NCBI RefSeq assembly: GCF_010093385.1 | Contig: NZ_PDWV01000009.1 | Coordinates: 1-64,000, forward strand | Direction of reading: 5' to 3' | Source of the DNA: Pseudoxanthomonas mexicana | GTDB lineage: Bacteria > Pseudomonadota > Gammaproteobacteria > Xanthomonadales > Xanthomonadaceae | Length of the DNA: 64,000 nt | Part shown: positions 18,309 to 26,408 of the stretch, piece by piece | How positions within the stretch are numbered: the first letter of the stretch is position 1 | Layout: each line of letters opens with the position of its first letter | Made by a program: the position numbers and the translations under genes | Notes under the pieces: model-generated | Told to the model about the DNA's origin: nothing | Seen by the model: only the letters and a program-made list of their open reading frames with translations | The model's database searches: none

Positions 18309-18797
18309 ATGAGCGCCGACGTCCTGAAGATCTACCGCAGCCTGAGCCGCAAGCCCCTGGGACATTGGCTGTTCTCGCGCCTGATCTGCTTCAAGGCGCC
18401 CTACTTCGGCAGCATCGGCCCGCGCATGGTGCGGCTGGAGCCCGGCCGCGGCGAGGCGACCATCCGGCACCGGCGTTCGGTCACCAACCACCTGGGTACC
18501 GTGCATGCGATCGCGCTGTGCAACCTGGCCGAATTCGTCGGCGGATTGACCACCGACGTCAGCATCCCGCGCTCGATGCGCTGGATCCCCAAGGGCATGA
18601 CCGTCGAGTACCTGAAGAAGGCCGTGGGCACCATGCACGCCGTCGCCACGCCGGCGTTCGAACCGCATGAATCGGCCGAGGGCTACGACCTGCCGATGGA
18701 CGTGGTGGTCAGCGACCCGAAGGGAGAAGCGGTGTTCCGTGCGCGGATCGGCATGTGGGTGTCGCCGAAACCGCCTCGCGAGGCGTCGCCGTTGTAG
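18309..18797 (+). CDS. DUF4442 hot-dog-fold thioesterase-like protein
   Basis: 162 residues of the DUF4442 group, related to hot-dog acyl-CoA thioesterases. Recognisable parts are the N-terminal LSRKPLGHWLFSRLICFKAP, the hot-dog helix region NHLGTVHAIALCNLAEFVGG with a conserved Asn/Glu pair, and IPKGMTVEYLKKAVG. It follows fadE closely and probably hydrolyses acyl-CoA formed or accumulated during beta-oxidation; the exact substrate is unknown. Its TAG stop is the GTAG head of a REP palindrome. Confidence 0.83.
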   Translation: MSADVLKIYRSLSRKPLGHWLFSRLICFKAPYFGSIGPRMVRLEPGRGEATIRHRRSVTNHLGTVHAIALCNLAEFVGGLTTDVSIPRSMRWIPKGMTVEYLKKAVGTMHAVATPAFEPHESAEGYDLPMDVVVSDPKGEAVFRARIGMWVSPKPPREASPL

Positions 18798-18895
18798 GAG
18801 CGACGTAAGTCGCGACCGCACGTTCCAGGGTGCCGGCGTTCTTGGTTGGTGCGAGAACGGATGCCATGCAGTCGCGACTCACGTCGCTCCTGCAG
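18794..18895. repeat. Inverted pair of GTAGGAGCGACG REP palindromes
   Basis: The left copy (18794-18817) begins GTAGGAGCGACGTAAGTCGC; the right copy (18871-18895) is inverse, reading GTCGCGACTCACGTCGCTCC. They are separated by 53 bases between the convergent DUF4442 and DUF1304 genes. Such pairs (BIME-like) can fold into a long cruciform and often serve as transcript 3' ends. Confidence 0.75.
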
Positions 18896-18904
18896 TGACA
18901 TTCC

Positions 18905-19255
18905 TCAAAGCAGCCAGATCGCCGCCAACGCCGCGATCGCCGGCACGCCCTGCACGTAGAAGATCCGCCGACTGACACTCCACGCGCCGTAAAGCGCGGC
19001 GACGACCACGCATAGCAGGAAGAACACGACCACGTTCCACTGCGCCGTCACCAGCCCCCACAGCAAGCCAGCGGCAAGGAAGCCGTTGTACAGGCCCTGG
19101 TTGGCGGCCAGCACGCGGGTGGTCTCGGCCTTCTCCGGCGTGTTGCGGAAGGTCTTCAGGCCGGCGGGCCGGGTCCACAAGAACATTTCCAGGACCAGGA
19201 ACCAGGCGTGAAGCACCGCCACCAGCACCACCAGCACCGCCGCGATCACGCTCAT
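18905..19255 (-). CDS. DUF1304 membrane protein
   Basis: 116 residues with four predicted membrane helices, matching DUF1304: MSVIAAVLVVLVAVLHAWFL, LEMFLWTRPAGLKTFRNTPE, and the conserved NQGLYNGFLAAGLLWGL. Function is unknown. ATG 19255 was preferred to an earlier in-frame start that lacks hydrophobicity. It lies 38 bases downstream of the transporter gene on the same strand and may be co-transcribed. Confidence 0.88.
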   Translation of the reverse strand: MSVIAAVLVVLVAVLHAWFLVLEMFLWTRPAGLKTFRNTPEKAETTRVLAANQGLYNGFLAAGLLWGLVTAQWNVVVFFLLCVVVAALYGAWSVSRRIFYVQGVPAIAALAAIWLL

Positions 19256-19293
19256 TCCCGCTTCTCTCCTTGCCCGTGCGCAGCATAACGGCG

Positions 19294-20673
19294 TCACACG
19301 GCCGCGTCAGCCCTTGACGACCCAGGCTGCCCGGAGGCCGCGTCGCGCTCGGACGGAAGTCTCCTTTCCTCGCGCAGCAGCTTCCATCCGCTGAACGTGA
19401 AGGCGCTGGCCGCCAGCAGGCCGACGCCGAACACCGCGCTGGAGCCGAATGCGGACACGAACTTGTGCAGCCACACGAAGCTCAGGTCGCCCCCGCGATA
19501 GATGACCGTGTCGATCGCGGCACCGGCCTTGTAGCGCCACTCGCGATCGACGCGGGTGTAGATGGTCTCGCGTGCCGGCTTGGTCAGCGAGAACTCGCTG
19601 GCCCGCGTGACCACCTGCACGATGGCCACCATCATCGGCAGCGGCGATGCGGCCAGCAGCGAGTAGCCCAGGATGATCGCGCCGCCCGGGATGAGCAGCG
19701 CGGGGCCGACCCCGAAGCTGCGCAGCAACCAGCGGGTGACCAGCAGTTGGATGAACAGGGTCAGCGCGTTCACCGCCATGTCGATGCCGGCGTAGTACGC
19801 GGTACTGGCGGCCGGGTCGGTGTAGAACTTCCGCACGATCGCGGCCTGTTCGTTGTACAGCAGCGTGCCCACGCCCACGCCCATCACCACCAGCGACGCC
19901 AGCCAGCGCAGCAGCGGCTCCCGGGCGATCAGCTTCAGTCCGGCCAACACTTCGCCCCCCATCGGCGTCTCGCCGCTGGTCGCCCTGCGTTCCTGCTCGC
20001 GCGCCACCGCCCACAGGCGCAGGCGCAGCTGGCATACCACGCACACCACCAGGAAACCGGCCGACACCAGCATCAGGTTGGCGATGCCGATGCGCTCGAC
20101 GAAGGTGCGGGTGAGGACGGGGCCGAGGATCGCGCCGACCGTGCCGGCCGCGCCGATGTAGCCGTAGAACTTGCGCGCTTCGGCATTGCTGAAGACATCC
20201 GCCATGAAGCTCCAGAACACCGCGACCGCGAACAGGTTGAACACCGCGATCCACAGGAAGAAGGCCATCCCGCGTCCCGGCATCCCGCTGTCGAACAGCA
20301 TGTAGAACAGCAGCAACGTGCCGATGAAGAAGCCGTAGACCGCCGGCAGGAACACGCGACGCGGATACCGGCTGACCAGCCAGCCGTAGGCCGGCTGCAA
20401 CAGCAGCATGATGATGAAGGTGCAGGTGAACAGCACCTGCAGGGTGAAATCCTTCAGCGCCAGGCCGCGCACGGCGAAGAACTCGATCATGGCGGGCGGG
20501 AAGACCGCCTGCACATCGCTGGACGCCGCCATCGCCTCGCGCACCGGCCGCAGCACGTAATAGCCGCTCAGCAGGCAGAAGAAGTAGACGAACGCCCACA
20601 GCAGCGGCGGGGACTCGGACAGCGCCGCGCGGAATCGGCCGAACCGGGTGGTCGCTGGGGGAGACGGGGCCAT
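19294..20673 (-). CDS. NTP/NDP exchange transporter-like MFS protein
   Basis: 459-residue membrane protein with about 12 helices, related to the ATP/ADP translocase (Npt/TLC) group within the MFS superfamily. Diagnostic regions: SGYYVLRPVREAMAASSDVQ, LLLQPAYGWLVSRYPRRVFL, FYGYIGAAGTVGAILGPVL and SLTKPARETIYTRVDREWRY. Characterised members exchange host ATP for ADP in obligate intracellular bacteria and plastids. Free-living Xanthomonadaceae also carry such proteins, with unknown substrate, so nucleotide exchange should not be assumed. Confidence 0.8.
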   Translation of the reverse strand: MAPSPPATTRFGRFRAALSESPPLLWAFVYFFCLLSGYYVLRPVREAMAASSDVQAVFPPAMIEFFAVRGLALKDFTLQVLFTCTFIIMLLLQPAYGWLVSRYPRRVFLPAVYGFFIGTLLLFYMLFDSGMPGRGMAFFLWIAVFNLFAVAVFWSFMADVFSNAEARKFYGYIGAAGTVGAILGPVLTRTFVERIGIANLMLVSAGFLVVCVVCQLRLRLWAVAREQERRATSGETPMGGEVLAGLKLIAREPLLRWLASLVVMGVGVGTLLYNEQAAIVRKFYTDPAASTAYYAGIDMAVNALTLFIQLLVTRWLLRSFGVGPALLIPGGAIILGYSLLAASPLPMMVAIVQVVTRASEFSLTKPARETIYTRVDREWRYKAGAAIDTVIYRGGDLSFVWLHKFVSAFGSSAVFGVGLLAASAFTFSGWKLLREERRLPSERDAASGQPGSSRADAAV

Positions 20674-20828
20674 GGGGCGCGGCCTGCGATCGCATCATCG
20701 GGACGCGGGCACCGCCCGCCTGTGGCGCGCAAGGTATCCGATGCACTGCAACATCGCCAGCCTTTTCGCCACGCATCGACTCGCCGGATCAAGGCCCCAT
20801 CACGCGTGCGGCAGCCGCGCATCCCGGC

Positions 20829-20842
20829 AGAGCAATTGCTCT
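20829..20842. promoter_or_regulatory. Perfect 14-bp palindrome AGAGCAATTGCTCT
   Basis: Fully symmetric palindrome 46 bases upstream of the GMC oxidoreductase and 155 upstream of the divergent transporter start. Size, symmetry and AT-rich centre fit a homodimeric regulator's operator. No regulator gene is adjacent. Confidence 0.45.
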
Positions 20843-20887
20843 ATCCCCCCCCGCTAGGTTCGGTCCGTCTTCGCAATCGGGCAGCAT

Positions 20888-22540
20888 GTGTACGACTACA
20901 TCATCGTGGGCGCCGGCTCGGCCGGCTGCGTGCTCGCTCACCGCCTGAGCGAAGACCCGGCCTGTCGCGTGCTGCTGCTGGAAGCCGGTCCGCGCGACTG
21001 GCACCCCTTCATCCACATGCCGGCCGGCCTGGCCAAGCTGGTCGGACAGAAAGGCGTGAACTGGAACTACGACACCGCGCCCGAGCCGCACCTGGACAAC
21101 CGGCGCCTGTGGTGGCCGCGCGGCAAGGTGCTCGGCGGCTCCAGTTCGATCAACGCGATGTGCTACATCCGCGGCGTACCGCAGGATTACGACGACTGGG
21201 CCGATGCCGGCGCGGAGGGCTGGGACTGGAACAGCGTGCTGCCCTACTTCCGCCGTTCGGAGCGGAACAGCCGCGGCGCCGACGCCCTCCACGGCGCCGA
21301 CGGCCCGCTGCACGTCTCCGACCTGCGCTACACCAACGAACTGTCGGCCGCCTTCATCGAGGCCGGCGTGCAGGCCGGCTACGCCCGCAATCCCGACTTC
21401 AACGGCAGGACCCAGGAAGGCTTCGGCCTCTACCAGGTCACCCAGAAGGAGGGGGCCCGGTGTTCCTCCGCGGTGGCGTACCTGGACCCGGCACGCGATC
21501 GCCAGAACCTGGACATCGTCACCGGCGCACTGGTACGGCGCATCCTGCTGGAAAAGAACCGCGCGATCGGCGTGGCCTACGCTCGTGGCGGCCACGAGGT
21601 CGTCGTGCGCTGCGAGGGCGAGGTCCTGCTCAGCGGCGGTGCGATCAACTCGCCGCAGCTGCTGATGCTGTCGGGCATCGGCCCCGCCGAACATCTGGCA
21701 TCGCACGGCATCACACCCCGGCATGTTCTGCCCGGGGTGGGCAGGAACCTGCAGGACCACCTGGACATCTGCACGCTGCAGCACAGTACGCAGCGCGTCA
21801 CCTACGACCGCACCAGCGAGCTCAAGACCGCCTTCGACTACTTCCTGCGCGGGCATCGCGGCCCGGGCAGCAGCAACATCGCCGAGGCGGGCGCGTTCGT
21901 GCGTTCGCCGCTGGCGCCGGACGACCGCCCGGCCATCCAGATGCATTTCGTGCCCGCGATGCTGGCCGATCACGGCCGCCTCCGCCTTTCCGGCGACGGC
22001 TACACGGCCCATGCCTGCTTCCTGCGCCCGCGCAGCCGCGGCCGCATCCTGCTGGCCAGTGCGGACCCGCGCGCGGACGCGCGCATCGAGGCGAACTACC
22101 TCGGCGACCCCGACGGCTTCGACCTGAAGATGATGGTCGAGTGCGCGAAGCTCGCGCGCGAACTGTTCGCCCAGCCCGCGTTCGACGCCTACCGCGGCGC
22201 GCCCATCCATCCGCCCCGCGACGACCTGACCGATGCGGAGCTGGTCGCCTTCATCCGCGCCAAGGCCGAGACCGTCTACCACCCGGTCGGCAGCTGCCGG
22301 ATGGGGTTCGATGACGATGCCGTGGTGGATCCCGCGCTGCGCGTCCGGGGTCTGGACGGCCTGCGCGTGATCGATGCGTCCGTGATGCCCACGCTGATCG
22401 GCGGGAACACCAATGCGCCGACCATCATGATCGCGGAGCGGGCGTCGGACCTGATCCGCAACCGGCCGGTACTGACCGCCGCACCCCTCCCGTCGGCGAG
22501 ACCCGTGCCTGAGGCGATTCCGCTGGCCACCGCCGGCTGA
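20888..22540 (+). CDS. GMC-family FAD-dependent oxidoreductase (choline dehydrogenase-like)
   Basis: 550-residue flavoprotein oxidising an alcohol to an aldehyde. The FAD dinucleotide motif VGAGSAGCVLAHRL is at residues 7-20, followed by the GMC signature 1 region PRGKVLGGSSSINAMCYIRG and signature 2 GAINSPQLLMLSGIGP. The C-terminus has YHPVGSCRMG (catalytic His region) and GGNTNAPTIMIAERASDLI. It starts at GTG 20888; the overlapping ATG at 20886 is out of frame. No BetB, BetI or choline transporter gene is adjacent, so choline is not a safe substrate; long-chain or terpenoid alcohols are equally likely. Confidence 0.92.
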   Translation: MYDYIIVGAGSAGCVLAHRLSEDPACRVLLLEAGPRDWHPFIHMPAGLAKLVGQKGVNWNYDTAPEPHLDNRRLWWPRGKVLGGSSSINAMCYIRGVPQDYDDWADAGAEGWDWNSVLPYFRRSERNSRGADALHGADGPLHVSDLRYTNELSAAFIEAGVQAGYARNPDFNGRTQEGFGLYQVTQKEGARCSSAVAYLDPARDRQNLDIVTGALVRRILLEKNRAIGVAYARGGHEVVVRCEGEVLLSGGAINSPQLLMLSGIGPAEHLASHGITPRHVLPGVGRNLQDHLDICTLQHSTQRVTYDRTSELKTAFDYFLRGHRGPGSSNIAEAGAFVRSPLAPDDRPAIQMHFVPAMLADHGRLRLSGDGYTAHACFLRPRSRGRILLASADPRADARIEANYLGDPDGFDLKMMVECAKLARELFAQPAFDAYRGAPIHPPRDDLTDAELVAFIRAKAETVYHPVGSCRMGFDDDAVVDPALRVRGLDGLRVIDASVMPTLIGGNTNAPTIMIAERASDLIRNRPVLTAAPLPSARPVPEAIPLATAG

Positions 22541-22787
22541 TCGCGGTACCCGCCAAGGACCGCCGCACTCCGGCCCGGCTCGGCCGTTCTTGATGCCGAA
22601 GAGCTGAACGCGTGGCGCGCGTTCGCACCGATGGCCCGGAATTTGCATGTCGACGCACGAAGCGTCCGGCATGCAGCCAAGCGCCTGTACGTATTCAGGC
22701 GGCGCGCACCGAACGGAGAAATGGGACGCTCGGCACATCTGCAATCTTCAGCAGGATGAACGACATGGCCATCGAAGTTCCCGCGGT
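22541..22787. other. Non-coding stretch, no feature recognised
   Basis: About 250 bases between the GMC gene and the promoter of the serine hydrolase. It contains no conserved frame, strong hairpin or repeat that I can support. Confidence 0.5.
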
Positions 22788-22817
22788 TTGTGCAATGGAA
22801 AACAGCGGCGTTATGAT
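22788..22817 (+). promoter_or_regulatory. Probable sigma-70 promoter of the serine hydrolase gene
   Basis: TTGTGC, 18-base spacer, TATGAT. Transcription would start near 22824, about 30 bases before ATG 22855, which supports that start over earlier in-frame ones. Confidence 0.45.
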
Positions 22818-22854
22818 CCCGGACAGCACCAGCTTTCGCAGGGCGTCTCGCACC

Positions 22855-24279
22855 ATGAAACCGAAGAAGAGCCGGCGGTCGCCGCATTCCCTGCGGATCG
22901 CCCTGGTCGGCATGATGCTTCCGCTGACGTTGTCGTCCACGGCGCAGACACCGCTGCGCTGGACATCGTCCGGCGCCGCATCCGATGCCGGGGTTTCCGG
23001 CGCGGCCACCGCCAGCACCGCACCGCATGTCTCCCCCACCCAGCCGCGTCCCTACCGGTCCGCGCTGACAGGCCAGGACATCCGCCCGCTGGCTGCCGGC
23101 TTCGATGTGCGCGCCTTCGAGACAATGGCCGAGCACCTGACGGTGGGCCAGCGCGTACCGGGTCTGGCCATGGCCATCGTCCACAACGGGCGCGTGCTGA
23201 GCGCGCGCGGTTATGGCGTGACCGATGTGGTCAACCCGCAGCAGGTCGACGCGCACACCGTGTTCCGCCTGGCGTCGCTGTCCAAGTCCTTCGCCAGCAC
23301 CCTGGCCGGCCTGATGGTGCAGGACGGCTCGCTGCGCTGGGACAGCAAGGTCAACCAGTACGTGCCCGGCTTCCAGCTGATCGATCCCGTCGCGACCTCG
23401 CGTGTCACCGTGGCGGACGTGCTGAGCCACAGCGTGGGCCTGCAGGCCCACAATGCCTTCGACCGCGACATCGAAGCCAATGCCGAGTACTACGATGTTG
23501 CGCGCAAGCTCGCCTACGCGCCGCTGAAGTGCGCGCCCGGCGAGTGCTATGCCTACCAGAACGTGGCCTTCAGCCTGATCGGCGACGTGGTGTTCGCGGC
23601 GTCCGGCACGTTCTACGACCAGGCGGTGGATCGCCGCATCTTCAAGCCTCTGGGAATGAACGACGCCAGCCTGGGCCTGTCCGGCATCCAGGGCAGTACG
23701 CGCTGGGCGCGACCGCACGTGCGCAGCCGCAACGGCTGGGTTTCACTGATCCCCAAGCCGACCTACTACCGCCTGCCGCCCGCCGCCGGCGTCAACGCCA
23801 GCGCCAGCGACCTGGCGCAGTGGCTGATCGCGCAGACGGGTCATCGTCCCGACGTACTGCCGGCGCCGCTGCTGGCCACCCTGCACGCCCCGGTGGTGAC
23901 CACACCGGGCGAAATGCGCGGTGGCTGGCGTCGCGAGCGCATCCACTCGGCGAGCTATGCCCTGGGCTGGCGCGTGTTCGACTACGCCGGCCAGCAGGTG
24001 ATCTTCCATGCCGGTGCGGTGCAGGGCTATCGCGGCCTGATGGCACTGGTGCCGGGACAGGACCTGGGCGTGGCCATGGTCTGGAACAGCGACAGCTCGC
24101 TGCCCTCGGGTCTCCTGCCCACCATCCTCGACCGGGCCATGGGCCTGCCGGGCGAGCCGTGGGTCGAGACGCCCGCCGACTACGACCTGCTGCTGGCCGA
24201 GTCGCCCGAGGGCGCTCCGGCACGGGAGCGCAACGACGCGGGCACCTCCTCGCAACGCAGCACCGCGTCGCCCCGCTGA
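22855..24279 (+). CDS. Exported serine hydrolase, class C beta-lactamase / penicillin-binding family
   Basis: 474 residues with an N-terminal signal (MKPKKSRRSPHSLRIALVGM then a hydrophobic stretch). The serine beta-lactamase-like domain has the catalytic SxxK as Ser141-Leu-Ser-Lys144 (FRLASLSKSFA), the YxN motif at Tyr234-Gln-Asn236 (ECYAYQNVAF) and a HAG triad (QVIFHAGAVQGYRG) replacing KTG. These fit the broad family of esterases, D-aminopeptidases and beta-lactamases; it is not a sequence match to AmpC resistance enzymes. A C-terminal tail ends SQRSTASPR. No ampR-like regulator is adjacent. Confidence 0.88.
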   Translation: MKPKKSRRSPHSLRIALVGMMLPLTLSSTAQTPLRWTSSGAASDAGVSGAATASTAPHVSPTQPRPYRSALTGQDIRPLAAGFDVRAFETMAEHLTVGQRVPGLAMAIVHNGRVLSARGYGVTDVVNPQQVDAHTVFRLASLSKSFASTLAGLMVQDGSLRWDSKVNQYVPGFQLIDPVATSRVTVADVLSHSVGLQAHNAFDRDIEANAEYYDVARKLAYAPLKCAPGECYAYQNVAFSLIGDVVFAASGTFYDQAVDRRIFKPLGMNDASLGLSGIQGSTRWARPHVRSRNGWVSLIPKPTYYRLPPAAGVNASASDLAQWLIAQTGHRPDVLPAPLLATLHAPVVTTPGEMRGGWRRERIHSASYALGWRVFDYAGQQVIFHAGAVQGYRGLMALVPGQDLGVAMVWNSDSSLPSGLLPTILDRAMGLPGEPWVETPADYDLLLAESPEGAPARERNDAGTSSQRSTASPR

Positions 24280-24320
24280 GCGCACGTGCGCGCTGCATCA
24301 CCGCGCAGCGCGCCGGCGGG

Positions 24321-24854
24321 CTATGCGTCCGAGGCTTCCATCAGCGCCTTGAGTCGGGCCAATCCCTTCTCGTAGTCCGCACCAATCATCCGGTCGAACA
24401 GCAGACCGAGCCAACGCCTGAAAGGATTCAGGCCATGCGTGCTGTCGAATGCCCAGGTCACCCGTGTTCCGCCGGCTTCCGGCACCAGCAGATACGTCGC
24501 CTGCGCCTGGCTTCCGTCGAAATCCAGCGCCACCACGATCCTGCTGTGCGGTTCGCTGGCGATGATCTCCTGGCTGCCGCTGCCCACGGCCCGGTTCCCC
24601 ACCCAGCGCATGCGCGCGCCTACGCCCCGCACCGGGCCTTCGAAGGTGTACCTGGCCTGCGGGTCGTACTCGGCCCATGGCGACCAGGCGTTGAAACGTT
24701 CGAACGAATCCAGGGTGGCGAAGACCTGCTCCGGACTGCGCTCGATCACGACGCTGCGCTCGACGTACGTCGTGGACGGCAGCAGCAATCCACCGGCAAC
24801 GAAGACCAGCCCCACCGCGACGATCGTCGCCAGCGTCCATCTGAACAACTTCAT
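24321..24854 (-). CDS. SRPBCC family protein (polyketide cyclase/START-like)
   Basis: 177 residues. An N-terminal hydrophobic segment (LFRWTLATIVAVGLVFVAGG) anchors or exports the protein; the SRPBCC fold follows: VERSVVIERSPEQVFATLDS, FNAWSPWAEYDPQARYTFEG, and a closing helix IGADYEKGLARLKALME. The family binds hydrophobic ligands. ATG 24854 was chosen because GGAG lies seven bases before it; the ATG two codons upstream sits too close. It converges on the serine hydrolase and lies downstream of the histone-like gene, separated by a terminator. Confidence 0.83.
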   Translation of the reverse strand: MKLFRWTLATIVAVGLVFVAGGLLLPSTTYVERSVVIERSPEQVFATLDSFERFNAWSPWAEYDPQARYTFEGPVRGVGARMRWVGNRAVGSGSQEIIASEPHSRIVVALDFDGSQAQATYLLVPEAGGTRVTWAFDSTHGLNPFRRWLGLLFDRMIGADYEKGLARLKALMEASDA

Positions 24855-24903
24855 GACCATGCTCCCGCGTGGATCCAAGGCGGTAGCCTAGCCGCTCGCC
24901 CAT

Positions 24904-24937
24904 AAAAAAACTCTCCCCCCGCTGGGCACAGGGAGAG
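24904..24937 (-). terminator. Intrinsic terminator of the histone-like gene
   Basis: On the minus strand a hairpin (arms CTCTCCC/GGGAGAG) is followed by seven T residues. It begins about 30 bases after the histone-like gene's stop. Confidence 0.85.
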
Positions 24938-24969
24938 AGTCCATGGTGTTACGGCTAATCGGGGTTGGC

Positions 24970-25380
24970 TTAGATCAGCGGAGCCGGGGTGGCCGGCAGC
25001 GCGACCGGGGCCGCTTTCTTCTTGGACTTCTTGGCAGCCTTCTTCGCAGCCTTCTTGGCGGCCTTCTTGGCCGGCTTCTTGGCAGCCTTCTTGGCGGGCT
25101 TCTTGGCAGCCTTCTTGGCAACCTTCTTCGCCGGCTTCTTGGCGACCTTCTTGGCAGCCTTCTTGGTGGTCTTCTTGGCGGCCTTCTTCGCCGGCTTCTT
25201 GGCGACCTTCTTGGCGGCCTTCTTGGCGACCTTCTTCACCGCCTTCTTGGCCTTGGCGACCTTCTTGGCGACCTTCTTGGCGGCCTTCTTCACGGTCTTC
25301 TTGGCAGCCGACTTCTTGGTGGCCTTCTTGGCGGCCTTCTTGGCGGCCGGTTTCTTCTTCGCAGCTTTCTTCATTGCCAT
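24970..25380 (-). CDS. Histone H1-like Lys/Ala-rich DNA-binding protein
   Basis: 136 residues made almost wholly of KKAAKKxAKK-type repeats (for example KKAAKKVAKKPAKKAAKK), with a short non-repetitive tail AAPVALPATPAPLI. It resembles the C-terminal domain of eukaryotic H1 and bacterial H1-like proteins such as Pseudomonas AlgP and Bordetella BpH1, which bind DNA through charge and can influence nucleoid structure. A strong ribosome binding site (GAGGAG) precedes the ATG. DNA-level repetitiveness means copy number may vary between strains. A candidate small RNA lies directly upstream on the same strand. Confidence 0.9.
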   Translation of the reverse strand: MAMKKAAKKKPAAKKAAKKATKKSAAKKTVKKAAKKVAKKVAKAKKAVKKVAKKAAKKVAKKPAKKAAKKTTKKAAKKVAKKPAKKVAKKAAKKPAKKAAKKPAKKAAKKAAKKAAKKSKKKAAPVALPATPAPLI

Positions 25381-25560
25381 GTGATGGCTCCTCGTCAGTG
25401 AACTATGGTGTTTTACGTCTGGCTACAGCACATCTGCCCGAAGGCAGGCCCAGCTGCAAGAAACGCCGCGGGAGTCGGACCCGTCGGCAGCCGCTGCCGC
25501 GACACGCGCGGCGATGCGGATTCCCCAGGGTGCCAGGCGTGCGAAACCCGGCTCCCTACA

Positions 25561-25598
25561 AATAAGAAAACACCCGCGTCGCCAGGCGACGCGGGTGT
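25561..25598 (-). terminator. Intrinsic terminator of the candidate small RNA
   Basis: Perfect 12-bp stem (ACACCCGCGTCG with CGACGCGGGTGT), 5-base loop, then TTTTCTTATT on the minus strand. No conserved protein gene ends upstream, so it most likely terminates the small RNA proposed here. Confidence 0.85.
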
Positions 25599-25734
25599 CA
25601 TGGAATGGAGGCGTTGCGTTTCTGCGGGGGAAGCGAGGCCTGCGTCCACCCCGATCCGGGTGACGATGGACTGTGTTGTCTCTCGCGCTGTCGTGTTGAT
25701 TCGACTCACTCGCTTCCGCAGCATGCTCTGCTTG
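25563..25734 (-). ncRNA. Candidate small non-coding RNA, about 172 nt
   Basis: A near-consensus promoter and a strong terminator, both on the minus strand, bracket a segment lacking a credible ribosome binding site and protein. The RNA would fold: CTGCGGAAGCGAG (25709-25721) pairs with CTCGCTTCCCCCGCAG (25622-25637) leaving a 3-base bulge, and inside it GTCCA pairs with TGGAC around a CCC/GGG hairpin. I do not recognise the family; 6S RNA was considered but its flanking genes are absent. The only frame here is Arg/Ser-rich and crosses the terminator. Confidence 0.55.
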
Positions 25735-25740
25735 GGGCGA

Positions 25741-25774
25741 AACCTAATCACGGTTTTTCAAGGTGTCAACACCT
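25741..25774 (-). promoter_or_regulatory. Sigma-70 promoter with overlapping palindrome for the candidate small RNA
   Basis: Minus strand: TTGACA (25764-25769), exactly 17 bases, TAGGTT (25741-25746). A 14-base palindrome AGGTGTTGACACCT (25761-25774) is centred on the -35 box, a position suited to repression. Confidence 0.65.
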
Positions 25775-26408
25775 GTCCGCAACTTTTTTCGTTCTCCCGT
25801 CCGGACCTGATCGCGACGGCGAACACTTGGCGCACCCGCACCGCTGCTCCCTGTCAGGCGAGGTTTGCGGCGCTTCGACGCACGCAAGAAAAAAAACATC
25901 GGGAAAACGCGCTTTTTCTTCATCGGGGTTAGGCGCGCCGATGATATTGCGAGGTTGACACGAGCGCCTTGCGACCTCGGCCACGACCGCTCCGGCGGCT
26001 TGAACGCGAGCTAAAAAATTTTTCCGGAAAGGCATCCGATTTCGCGTCGCACAAGCCCGAATGCGCCGAACTGCGCAAACTTTTTTCCCTCCCGCGACCG
26101 ATGCGTCGCCGCGTTCGACGCCTCCGCATCGCGGCTGAAGTGCGATCGCGCGGCAGCGGATGGGTGGCGACATCGCACGTCCGCCGTCCGTGCGTACCGG
26201 CGATTCCGCCTTGCCGTCCACCGGCCGCATGCGTCCGTCGTCCGCGCTGGCCCGGGTGTTGCATGCGCGCCGGATGCTTCCTGCGCCACGCGCGGATCCA
26301 CCGTGGCGCCGGCGCCCACGACGGCGGAAACGAAGCGGGGAACCGACGACGAGGGAGCCATGCTCCTTCGCCGCCGGTTCCCCGTCAGGGGACAGCCTGT
26401 GGGCTGCC
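25775..26408. other. Long non-coding region with A/T tracts, downstream of gcvH
   Basis: About 630 bases with no convincing gene. Unlike its surroundings it contains A or T runs, including CAACTTTTTTCG (about 25781), GAAAAAAAACATC (about 25888), TAAAAAATTTTTCC (about 26013) and CAAACTTTTTTCC (about 26078). The first and last share a sequence context. Near the gcvH end a CCCC/GGGG hairpin and a CAGCC/GGCTG hairpin lie at about 26370-26396 without U-tracts. Confidence 0.5.

Noticed and set aside
19465-22314. Long frame antisense to the transporter and in another frame of the GMC gene
   Set aside because: Spans two well-supported genes in a non-coding frame; composition is shadow-like.
20888-22540. 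Choline dehydrogenase BetA as a firm name
   Set aside because: GMC motifs are shared by many alcohol oxidases and no betaine genes are adjacent.
22855-24279. Antibiotic-resistance AmpC beta-lactamase
   Set aside because: Only the general SxxK/YxN fold motifs are present; KTG is replaced by HAG and no ampR is adjacent, as in esterase/peptidase relatives.
25563-25734. 6S RNA
   Set aside because: Size is similar but the typical large central bubble and neighbouring zapA/ygfA genes are not seen.
25413-25751. 112-residue protein gene across the small RNA region
   Set aside because: It would start inside the promoter's downstream edge without a ribosome binding site and run through a perfect terminator; translation is Arg/Ser/Pro-rich.
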